Source: a bacterium (GTDB taxonomy: Bacteria; Electryoneota; Electryoneia; Electryoneales; Electryoneaceae). Taken from it: DNA of 38,602 nt. The DNA lies in assembly GCA_019912845.1 (NCBI GenBank), contig JAIOHU010000194.1, positions 1-38,602 of the forward strand. Reading direction: 5' to 3'. The notes beneath the pieces are model-generated. The model did no database searches and was not told the origin of the DNA. It was given only the letters and a program-made list of their open reading frames with translations. Positions 24,181 to 31,689 of this stretch are shown one piece after another. How positions within the stretch are numbered: the stretch's first letter is position 1; each line of letters begins with the position of its first letter. A program made the translations under genes and the position numbers.

Positions 24181-24591
24181 ATGTTATCAGTAACCAAGAA
24201 TCTCGCCATATACTTGGTTTTGATATTAACTGTAGGATTAGTATCATTATCAAATGCATGGACATGGACAGTTGAATTGGGACCTGATGAAAATGCCATA
24301 CAAGCTGTTGGCGATGGCCCTGGTACGGGAACTTACACAAAGCTAAGCTCAATTGTTGAGGTTGACACTGACGAAGTTGACGCTTTTCATCATCAAGTAT
24401 TGGCGAATCAAGGTCCACCCTATTTTGACCATACTGAGATTGAACCTGAATCTGATGTTTCGTACTATGATTCGCAGCTAACTGAAAGCGCTACCGTCGA
24501 TTATGAAGGGCAGAATGCTTTCGCTGAAGTTGAAGGAGGTATTATCTCAACGGGAGATGTTAAATTTACAATGATCTATCCTGATGAATGA
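24181..24591 (+). CDS. Small secreted protein of unknown function
   Basis: The 136-residue product has a clear signal peptide (MLSVTKNLAIYLVLILTVGL, cleavage after SNA) and a strongly acidic mature part. A good ribosome site (TTAGGAGGA) lies nine bases upstream. Features include 'WTWTVELGPDENAIQAVGDG' at the N-terminus of the mature form, paired His residues (DAFHHQV) and many Asp/Glu, with no cysteine or lipobox. It is too short to carry a T9SS tail and shows none. I recognise no family. It sits between sprA and a T9SS cargo gene and ends just before a large hairpin (24610), suggesting its own transcript. Confidence 0.75.
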   Translation: MLSVTKNLAIYLVLILTVGLVSLSNAWTWTVELGPDENAIQAVGDGPGTGTYTKLSSIVEVDTDEVDAFHHQVLANQGPPYFDHTEIEPESDVSYYDSQLTESATVDYEGQNAFAEVEGGIISTGDVKFTMIYPDE

Positions 24592-24609
24592 TACTATTGA
24601 ATAGAGTTC

Positions 24610-24651
24610 TTTGTGATTGGTCTTTCTAATTATTGTGAGACCAATCACAAA
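24610..24651. terminator. Long perfect stem-loop between two secreted-protein genes
   Basis: TTTGTGATTGGTCT (24610-24623) and AGACCAATCACAAA (24638-24651) pair over 14 of 14 bases around a 14-base loop. It begins 19 bases after a stop codon and ends 17 bases before the next ATG. TTATTAGGG follows, so it is not a standard T-run terminator; terminator, attenuator or regulatory hairpin are all possible. Confidence 0.55.
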
Positions 24652-24667
24652 TTATTAGGGGTGTCTT

Positions 24668-26686
24668 ATGACAAAATACAGTGTACTTGCTCTGATATTC
24701 ATGTTGTTTTCAACATGCCACTCTAGAATTCTTGAAGTTCCTCTTGATTTTGAAACAATCCAGGAAGCAATTAACCATTGTCAACGTGGCGATACTGTAT
24801 TAGTTCAACGTGGAGTTTATCGAGAAAATCTAACCATTTCAACAAATCCACTGGTATTGGCAAGTAATTATATAAATGACAATGAACTTGAAACGATTCA
24901 GGAAACCGTCATCATGCCAGGAAATGAGTTGTTTCGACCGATTTCAGTTCTGTTTGAGCAAAGGATAGCGGAGCAAATTATTATAGGCGGATTTACGATT
25001 AGAGGTGGCGCGATATATCCGCAGGGAATTCAGAGTGGTGGTGGGATTTATGCAGAAAATTGTGACATCAAAATAAGCAACTGTATCATTACGAATAACA
25101 CCGCCTATCGCGGTGGTGGAATTGGAGTTCGCAATTGTAATTCCTACATTCAAAACTGCCGAATTGTAGCCAATCATTATGCTTCCACAGGTGGTGGAAT
25201 TCATATCTCTGACGAGCAATTCGAAGGTTACCATATCCTTCGAGGGAATTCCTTCATGGAGAATATCCCGTTGGATCACTTGCCCTTTGCTTCAAGTGCT
25301 GGCGGTTGTCTTATTGGAGGTTCTGGTGGTAGTGGAGGGGTGATAGAAGAAAACATATTCCAATCAAATATTGGAACAAGCTATTGTGCAGGGTTACGGA
25401 TTGCCTACAACCCAGGTGAAGGCGTAGAAACGTGGCGAGTTTCGAATAACGCATTCATTGAGAACAATTCAAAAGGACATACAGCTCTAGAATTATCACA
25501 TATTGACTCAGTTATTATTGAAAACAATGAGTTTAGAGCAAACCAGGCATTTCCACTTGAGGAACCTGATCTGTATTCATGGGGCTCAGCTATTTATGTC
25601 GGCGAAGAGGTATCATATTGTTCCATCAATGGAAATTTGTTTCTGGAGAATGTGGCTCGGGGTGGTAGTCCTGCAATCATGTTTCAATCCTCGGGTCAGA
25701 TGAACAATAATATGTTTGTCGGAAATCTTGGGTATGATTATGGCGCAGTTTCGACTTGGATCAACCTTAATGATGATCCCATAAATGTGTCTGGGAGAGG
25801 TAATATATTCTCACTGAATGGTCGATTAACTCCTGATGTACTTTACTTTTACGGTTCAGTCTGTTCGTTTCAAAACACCAGTATAATTTTGTCAGAGAAT
25901 GACTTCCTAGACAACGAGTATTATGCTGTAGGACAATCTGATGATCGTCCAGGATATTTAAATGTTGATAATAACTATTGGGGAGATTCATCGGGACCCT
26001 TCCACGCTGATATTAATCCAAATGGAATTGGCGACTCGATCAGGACTAATGTTTCTTTTCAATCATATTCCGAGATTCCATTTACCGCTCCTTCACCCTT
26101 TAATTTAACTTCCCCAGAAGATGAAGAAATTCTAACCAATGGTGAAGTAGTTTTTTCCTGGTCTTCTTCCCACGATCCAACGACAATGAATGGACTGGAA
26201 TACACTCTGGAATTATCAAGAACTGATGATTTTTCTGATATCCAAAGTTTTCAAAGTGGTATCGATACACAGCTCGTTGTAAACGTGGATGATTGGGAGT
26301 CAATTAGATATTGGAGAGTATACGTAGAAGATTCTTTCCAATTGCGAACGTATTCCTCCCAAATCCACTCGTTTTTTTTGACTAGTTTTAGCGGTAGCTT
26401 AAGAAATAAAAAAACACCTGATTCTCCCCATATTCTTTCAACATATCCAAATCCGTTTAATAATATCCAAAACATTGAAATTGTGCTTCCACAATCCGCA
26501 AATGCATCCCTAGTTGTATTCAACCTGCTTGGCGAGGAACTGTTTGCAATTTCCTCTGGATTTTTGGGTGAGGGAACACAAACATTTAGTTGGCAAACAA
26601 ATGATCAGAGTGCGGGAATCTACTTCCTATTTTTACTCATCAACGGGACTAAAGTGGATTCGCGAAAGCTGGTGGTTTTGAAATAG
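24668..26686 (+). CDS. Right-handed beta-helix surface protein with T9SS C-terminal domain
   Basis: The 672-residue protein has an N-terminal signal (MTKYSVLALIFMLFSTCHS), then 'LEVPLDFETIQEAINHCQRG' and 'DTVLVQRGVYRENLTI', the entry sequence of pectate-lyase-type parallel beta-helices. Repeats such as 'GGGIYAENCDIKISNCIITN', 'RGGGIGVRNCNSYIQNCRIV' and 'DNNYWGDSSGP' follow to about residue 460. A fibronectin-III-like segment ('PEDEEILTNGEVVFSWSSSH') comes next, and then a T9SS sorting domain ('STYPNPFNN', 'LVVFNLLGEELF', 'SAGIYFLFLL', 'RKLVVLK'). The 'DTVLVxxGxY' and 'NNYWGxxSGP' motifs are typical of FCB surface helices, some of which bind or cleave polysaccharides. Catalytic residues cannot be identified. 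Exported by SprA by inference. Confidence 0.88.
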   Translation: MTKYSVLALIFMLFSTCHSRILEVPLDFETIQEAINHCQRGDTVLVQRGVYRENLTISTNPLVLASNYINDNELETIQETVIMPGNELFRPISVLFEQRIAEQIIIGGFTIRGGAIYPQGIQSGGGIYAENCDIKISNCIITNNTAYRGGGIGVRNCNSYIQNCRIVANHYASTGGGIHISDEQFEGYHILRGNSFMENIPLDHLPFASSAGGCLIGGSGGSGGVIEENIFQSNIGTSYCAGLRIAYNPGEGVETWRVSNNAFIENNSKGHTALELSHIDSVIIENNEFRANQAFPLEEPDLYSWGSAIYVGEEVSYCSINGNLFLENVARGGSPAIMFQSSGQMNNNMFVGNLGYDYGAVSTWINLNDDPINVSGRGNIFSLNGRLTPDVLYFYGSVCSFQNTSIILSENDFLDNEYYAVGQSDDRPGYLNVDNNYWGDSSGPFHADINPNGIGDSIRTNVSFQSYSEIPFTAPSPFNLTSPEDEEILTNGEVVFSWSSSHDPTTMNGLEYTLELSRTDDFSDIQSFQSGIDTQLVVNVDDWESIRYWRVYVEDSFQLRTYSSQIHSFFLTSFSGSLRNKKTPDSPHILSTYPNPFNNIQNIEIVLPQSANASLVVFNLLGEELFAISSGFLGEGTQTFSWQTNDQSAGIYFLFLLINGTKVDSRKLVVLK

Positions 26687-26980
26687 GACCCTTCCTGTTT
26701 CGTCTTTATGGGCGAAGAGAAGTAAACAACCAATCAGTTGATAAGGCGACGTGTGGAATTGAGCTTGCCAAACTTTGGTTTACTAATGTTTTATTGTCTT
26801 TCACGGAAGAAACCGGGTATAAATTCTTCCTGGCTGCCAGCTAACACCACACTGGCATGACGAAGAAAGTAGATACGTACCTATGCCTTGGATATATCCA
26901 CCATCTAATGAATGCAACACGGGACTTACTAAACTTTAGCCAAGTCCTATGCCAGAAAATGAACCAACCTTTCATTCAAT
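26687..26980. other. Intergenic region between convergent genes, with a repeat fragment
   Basis: No gene is supported here; open frames on the plus strand continue antisense into the lipoprotein gene. The segment 26835-26862 matches the repeat fragment at 727-754 at 23 of 28 bases. No clear terminator is seen for either of the convergent genes. Confidence 0.5.
26835..26862. repeat. Dispersed repeat fragment, copy 2
   Basis: TGCCAGCTAACAC at the start and CTGGCATGACG at the end give this segment partial dyad symmetry (TGCCAG / CTGGCA). It matches 727-754 at 23 of 28 bases. The complementary strand reads CGTCATGCCAG, similar in style to the 'CGTCATCCC' repeats near 23830. Confidence 0.4.
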
Positions 26981-27856
26981 TCAGAGATAGTCGTCCAGGT
27001 TATCTAGCAAATGAGCTGCTTTTTTCTGCGCAATTTTGTTTATCAAACGTATTTCAGGTGCTTTATCGAGGTCAAAATTCAAAATGTAGTTCAGCTTTGC
27101 TCGTGACGCCTCTTCATCGAGTTCCTGCAGATGAACAAACCGTACCTCAAACAAATCGCATAGCAGAAATGGGAACTCAACCAGTTCACGTTGACGCGCA
27201 AAGTGTTTCTTTGCTCTATCTAAATCACCGCCCAGCATCTTCGGTCTGGCACCAAAATAGGAACCGAAAAAGAGATGAACGCCGCCATAATAATACTCTT
27301 CATTGTTTTTGACGACGTAGTCCATCATCGTTTCCACTTTTGGAAACTGTGAAATCGCCTCCACATTTTCGAGCGACAGATTCAGGATGGATGCCCAGGA
27401 ATTTGCCATCCAGAACACTCCAGGCACATCTTCATCATCCAATTCTGCGACAGCAGCTTCAAATTCAGTCAGATTCGTAATTGCATACAGGTCAATATCC
27501 GCTTCTGCGATCAACCACCTGCTTGCATACCTGCGGCTTCTTTCGTACAGCTTGACCGCACGTGCAGGGTCTTCATCCTCGACAAATCCCAGGGCATAGC
27601 TGGCAAAACCTTGCGCTGCCAAGAGTAGAAGTTCTTTATTTGACGAGTCAATATTCAGGAATCCTTCGAGGATTTTGAGGTCGGATTCAATCGCAGTTTT
27701 TGCCAGTTCGAGGTCATCTTCAGCCATCAACGCTTCAAAACTGGCATCTAGTACACTACCAGTCGAACGGATCGCCAACTTCTGGATACTGCAACCGGGG
27801 ATAATTACCAACGTAAATAACAGTAGTAGGAGGATAGTGTAATGGGTACGTCTCAT
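26981..27856 (-). CDS. TatT-like lipoprotein (TRAP-transporter-associated)
   Basis: The 291-residue product has a lipoprotein signal (hydrophobic ILLLLLFTLVIIPGC with the lipobox Cys at 22) followed by 'SIQKLAIRSTGSVLDASFEA' and TPR-like helical repeats ('LLLLAAQGFASYALGFVEDE', 'AVKLYERSRRYASRWL'). The segment 'GVFWMANSWASILNLSLENV' and the later 'YYGGVHLFFGSYFGARPKML' are characteristic of the TatT family, the periplasmic lipoprotein component found with some TRAP transporters. TatT trimers are thought to help hand ligands to the transporter. No TRAP membrane or substrate-binding genes lie beside it; it is the last gene of an operon, three bases after the ThyX-like gene. The function here may therefore differ. 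Confidence 0.8.
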   Translation of the reverse strand: MRRTHYTILLLLLFTLVIIPGCSIQKLAIRSTGSVLDASFEALMAEDDLELAKTAIESDLKILEGFLNIDSSNKELLLLAAQGFASYALGFVEDEDPARAVKLYERSRRYASRWLIAEADIDLYAITNLTEFEAAVAELDDEDVPGVFWMANSWASILNLSLENVEAISQFPKVETMMDYVVKNNEEYYYGGVHLFFGSYFGARPKMLGGDLDRAKKHFARQRELVEFPFLLCDLFEVRFVHLQELDEEASRAKLNYILNFDLDKAPEIRLINKIAQKKAAHLLDNLDDYL

Positions 27857-27859
27857 TGA

Positions 27860-29365
27860 TCATTCCTGATTTGCACGCTGAATTTTCCCAGCAAAGACTT
27901 TGTGTTTCTGTTCCATGAATTTATGCTTTCCCACCGCCATGATGAGCAGGGTTGGTGCTGCGAGACGTGCCTGATCTAACATGGCACCTGCAATTTGTCG
28001 AATATCCCATTGCGCGTGTTGATCCTCGCGTAGACGGCTGAAATGGTACATCTCCCGAACATTCGCTTTGAAAATAACACGTCTGCGATGCGCATTGGTC
28101 AGACAATAGGGTCCCATGGTTGGGTGAATTTCACTGAATTCCCTGGCGATTTCCGCAGAGTGGGACATGACCTCATCGAAAAGTCCCTCCATACCCACCG
28201 CAACAATCGATTCAGGAGTAGTCCAGCCCAGATGGGGTTGATAAGGTCCTGGCAGTACAGTTGCCATACGGTGACGTTTTATCTGGGCAAAACAGGAGGC
28301 AGACATAATCAGTTCAAAGGTGAACTCCGCAAGTTCAAATTCACGTGGAGGAGCATCCCACTGGGCAGCATGTTTCAGAACATCCTTTACCATATCAATT
28401 TTATCAATTTCTGACAGGATTTGCATCATTTCACCAGCCTGCGCGAAGGAAACTCCATGCTTGCGAACCAGAAGTGCGGTAAGTATTTTTTCTTCCGCCA
28501 GTTCAGGAAAATCGATCAGCTTGACCAGTTCTTCTTTTGGCTCATTCGTGCTGGACTGTTCGTTCCAATAAGCGGTATGACGTTCTGCATCCCACTCAAA
28601 TTCTGTTGCTTCCACATATTTTACGAGGGAGGGAGCAAGGTGTTGCACTTCATCTCGCAGACGTCCACTGAACTCACGCATTTCTGAAAGTGGGTGCGCG
28701 AGCCCCTGGCGAACCATTTTTTCAAGTGTACGAGCATTGATTGTCATACCAAGCTGTGCCTGGGTTGCCAGTGAAACACAATACCGTGCATCCTCGCTGG
28801 CAAATGCTTTTCCACGGGTTTTTGGCTTCTCCTCGCCAGCGTCGCGTAATTTTTCAGTGAAATACTCATGCAACACTGGGAAAAGTTTGAAATATGCATC
28901 GTTCTGACGTTGAATAAGATCACGAAAATCAGGTTCCTTCCCCGCTGCTCGCACTTCCGGGGGAATGACAATATCGCCATCGAGACGGATATACCGTTGT
29001 GATTTTTCCGTATAGGATGCCAGACGGTGTGATTCTATCGCCTCTACTACAAGCCGCGATACACCTACAATATCTATATTAAAAACAGCATGTTCTGCTA
29101 CCGAACTATGCCCCAGCCCGAAAATAATATTTTCATTAGATTTACGTGCCTTTTCAACCTCTAATCTGGATATTGCACGAAGTTCCGGCACCTCTGCCGG
29201 GTTACGACTGATTCTGGCATACGCCGCTGATATGGTCTCAGGAGTCAGTGTTTCCTCAGGTGGAGCCTCACCACCTTCATAAGCCGCTTGTTTAAGGGCT
29301 TTCAGTGTCCCAGTGTCCAGATTAAAGCCTGCAAGTAAAACTTTCATGGGGAGTTCAGGGTTCAT
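27860..29365 (-). CDS. Tandem two-domain FAD-dependent thymidylate synthase-like protein (ThyX family)
   Basis: The 501-residue product is about twice the normal ThyX length and contains two copies of the fold. The first half has 'FGLGHSSVAEHAVFNIDIVG', 'VSRLVVEAIESHRLASYTEK', 'SQRYIR'; the ThyX motif RHRxxSxxExSxRY is nearly complete here, with Ser in place of the first Arg. The second half has 'PREFELAEFTFELIMSASCF', 'AQIKRHRMATVLPGPY', keeping RHR but losing the Ser/Glu/Ser/Arg part. ThyX makes dTMP from dUMP using FAD and methylenetetrahydrofolate, with active sites at tetramer interfaces. The two halves could complement each other. The ATG at 29363-29365 comes one base after the stop of the upstream gene, so they are coupled; GTG 29389 and ATG 29347 are alternatives. 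True thymidylate synthase activity is uncertain. Confidence 0.8.
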   Translation of the reverse strand: MNPELPMKVLLAGFNLDTGTLKALKQAAYEGGEAPPEETLTPETISAAYARISRNPAEVPELRAISRLEVEKARKSNENIIFGLGHSSVAEHAVFNIDIVGVSRLVVEAIESHRLASYTEKSQRYIRLDGDIVIPPEVRAAGKEPDFRDLIQRQNDAYFKLFPVLHEYFTEKLRDAGEEKPKTRGKAFASEDARYCVSLATQAQLGMTINARTLEKMVRQGLAHPLSEMREFSGRLRDEVQHLAPSLVKYVEATEFEWDAERHTAYWNEQSSTNEPKEELVKLIDFPELAEEKILTALLVRKHGVSFAQAGEMMQILSEIDKIDMVKDVLKHAAQWDAPPREFELAEFTFELIMSASCFAQIKRHRMATVLPGPYQPHLGWTTPESIVAVGMEGLFDEVMSHSAEIAREFSEIHPTMGPYCLTNAHRRRVIFKANVREMYHFSRLREDQHAQWDIRQIAGAMLDQARLAAPTLLIMAVGKHKFMEQKHKVFAGKIQRANQE

Positions 29366-29366
29366 A

Positions 29367-30992
29367 TTATATTCCAAGAGATTTTTCACGTATACGTTCT
29401 GCGGCTTCTTCCAATGAAGGATCCATCAGGATGATATCCTTAACCCCCCTCTGTAACCAGTCAACAGCCCGGTCTGGTTGAATTGACTTCACCATACAAA
29501 ACAGACTGGCACCCGAAGGTTTTGACCACTGCAGGCTGATATTTAACATCGCATCGACATCCTCATAAAACCCGGAACCATCGAGAAGTACCCATTTCGG
29601 ATTGGTTTCCTGGAGAAATTGCAGCATTCCTTCCGGGCGATCACAAGGCAACACTTTAATTGACGCGGAGCCAAGAAGACGACCGAGACGGTAACGAACT
29701 CTTGGATCATTTGTGATCACTGCCAAACCAGCACCAGAACCGATTGAATCACCTTGCAGGCACCAGTTCAGCCAACGTGTTGACTTCGACTCCGCTTCGC
29801 TGCGATTGATGACATCGAATGCGCCGAAATTAACGAAATCAAATTTGGGTTCGGTTAACGACTCTGCTGAGACGAGCCAGATACGTGGAATTTGGCTCAG
29901 TTTACGCGTGGAACGCAAGACTCGTTCAACCTTGATCGCTTCCTCTCCCCAGATATCTCCATCGCCAACAACCAGATCACAACGTAGTTTGCGGACTGAT
30001 GCTGCAACAGCCTCGGGGCTCATCCCAGCAACTGTACGAACAGGACCGAATTTTTCTAAACGATCAATCCATGACTGGTCATCCCCCAGGAACACAATAT
30101 GAGGTTTGAAGGCTTCAGCCAGTGCATCATAGGAGCCAGATCGATATCCAAGGTTTTTCGATTTGTCGATTGAACGTGTACTCAAACCCGCTGCGATACG
30201 CCAGATTTCTTCGATAATTGATATCAGCTTCTGTCGTGCGATTCCATCGATCTTTTCGAGTTTGGCTTCAAATTCTCCAGATTGACGTCTGAAAAGATGC
30301 AGTTGCATAGGAATCTCAGGACCATCCTTTTCCATGACCAGGCGAGCTTGAGGAACTGCAACACCATCCGGGCTGATATCAAATTCATGCTCGAGTTCGG
30401 CTGCGAATAGAAAACGAGAAACAGTTATCGCTTCCAGATTTACCTGAATCCAGTCATCGTACCAGAACATCCATAATTCCAACTCGTGTGCAGCTCCAAG
30501 CTGTGCGACATATTCTTCAGATGCCACCTCAATTTCCTGCAAACTTCCGAGGATGATAACATCCCGCCCCTCGTTTTCATAGCGATCGACAATGGATGTA
30601 CGGAAGGTTGTGGTGACTTCGATGCCATCTTCTATGTAAGTATTACGTGCGTCGAAGGTAACATTTCCAGTCCAGAAATCGAGATCAGGGGTAGGTAGAA
30701 GTCTATCAATGATAAGGAGTAGCGAGGATTCTTCCATTTGAACATCAAGAATCTGAGAATCAAAATCGACTTCACCAGCTCTTGCCAGGATCAGCTTGCT
30801 GTTTTGCACAAGCGGAGACGAAAACCATGTTTTCCATTTTTCCGCTTCTGGCACCTTGATTTTTTCCTGTCCACGGAAGAGACGTTTCAGAGATGCGGGT
30901 ATGTTCGCCGGTTTTACCAAAACTGCCCCGAAAGATTGTGTGATGGTACATTCTAAAGTACTGGCTATATCGCAAGGAGTGCAGTCGATCAT
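29367..30992 (-). CDS. Hypothetical cytoplasmic protein with two pseudo-receiver-like segments
   Basis: No signal peptide or membrane segment is seen in this 541-residue protein. The N-terminal ~270 residues are beta-rich and of unknown type; the pattern 'DFDSQILDVQMEESSLLLII' and 'ARLVMEKDGPEIPMQLHLFR' loosely recalls YcgR/PilZ-type domains, but the PilZ c-di-GMP signature is not clear. The C-terminal half holds two alpha/beta stretches like CheY receivers: 'PHIVFLGDDQSWIDRLEKFG ' to about residue 405, and 'AVITNDPRVRYRLGRLLG' with 'PKWVLLDGSGF' and 'LQRGVKDIILMDPS' to the end. In the second the acceptor-site Asp may persist, but the conserved Lys of the 'KP' motif is gone, so phosphorylation is doubtful. 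First gene of the operon with the ThyX-like and TatT-like genes. Function unknown. Confidence 0.7.
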   Translation of the reverse strand: MIDCTPCDIASTLECTITQSFGAVLVKPANIPASLKRLFRGQEKIKVPEAEKWKTWFSSPLVQNSKLILARAGEVDFDSQILDVQMEESSLLLIIDRLLPTPDLDFWTGNVTFDARNTYIEDGIEVTTTFRTSIVDRYENEGRDVIILGSLQEIEVASEEYVAQLGAAHELELWMFWYDDWIQVNLEAITVSRFLFAAELEHEFDISPDGVAVPQARLVMEKDGPEIPMQLHLFRRQSGEFEAKLEKIDGIARQKLISIIEEIWRIAAGLSTRSIDKSKNLGYRSGSYDALAEAFKPHIVFLGDDQSWIDRLEKFGPVRTVAGMSPEAVAASVRKLRCDLVVGDGDIWGEEAIKVERVLRSTRKLSQIPRIWLVSAESLTEPKFDFVNFGAFDVINRSEAESKSTRWLNWCLQGDSIGSGAGLAVITNDPRVRYRLGRLLGSASIKVLPCDRPEGMLQFLQETNPKWVLLDGSGFYEDVDAMLNISLQWSKPSGASLFCMVKSIQPDRAVDWLQRGVKDIILMDPSLEEAAERIREKSLGI

Positions 30993-31130
30993 TCATTTGA
31001 AAGTGTTGAAAGTTAGGAACTCACTCGTGCGATTACAAGGTGAAATTTTCATTCTCGAAAGTATTGGTAGTGGATCAACTCACAGGCTTTGGCTTTTGGC
31101 ATTGGGCTTGTCCAATGTTTAATAACTCCA

Positions 31131-31275
31131 GTGGTCAGAGAGTGTTGAATAAGCCTCTATATTGTCATTGCGAGAAACGAAGAGACGAAGCAATCTCTTT
31201 ATTATCAGCAACTTAACATCCTTTCTCAAATGTAAATAAGGCGTAAATTGTAGATATTCAACGCTCTCAGTCAAC
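31131..31275. mobile_element. MITE-like element with terminal inverted repeats
   Basis: The ends 31131-31151 and 31255-31275 are imperfect inverted repeats (17 of 21 positions), sharing the core GAGAG-(T/C)-GTTGAATA. Between them lies GTCATTGCGAG...ACGAAGCAATCTC (about 31164-31198), a sequence style familiar from short dispersed repeats in many environmental genomes. At about 145 bases and without coding capacity, it fits a miniature inverted-repeat element. No target-site duplication could be confirmed by eye. Confidence 0.55.
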
Positions 31276-31689
31276 TTACTAGACCCTGAATAAATCCTGG
31301 GTCAATTTATCAAACCATACAAGTTGATCCAATGTGATTGGAAGATGACTCCAATACATTTGAGATAAAACGATCCTTTCGTTTTCGTCATGCATTTTGT
31401 GAACAATTTTGTGGTTCTAAATGACACATTTTAATCTTCGATTCAGAAAGTGGAGCCACATAATGACCCTGAAAGCCTTGTAAATAAAGAAATGTTTGTA
31501 GATGTAGAGGTCTACAATGAGATTATTTTAACTTTTTAGAGATTTGTCTTTCCTTTATATGCTTCGCAGGTTACTTTGTCCTTTGACTCATTAAGTCAAT
31601 ACGCTAACATCAAACCCTTATTTTCAACTTAATTTGATCTGAGCATGATTAACCGGCATAGCCGCTGAACGCTTGAAGGAGGGTGTAAG
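31276..31689. other. Intergenic leader of the large modular secreted protein
   Basis: About 410 AT-rich bases precede the gene at 31690. TGTGATTGG occurs at 31333-31341, a string also found in hairpins upstream of two other T9SS cargo genes (14048 and 24612). The ribosome binding site AAGGAGGGTG is just before the ATG. No gene, RNA or convincing promoter is visible. Confidence 0.45.

Noticed and set aside
26857..27312. 151-codon plus-strand frame
   Set aside because: Most of it is antisense to the well-supported TatT-like lipoprotein gene, and the peptide resembles no family.
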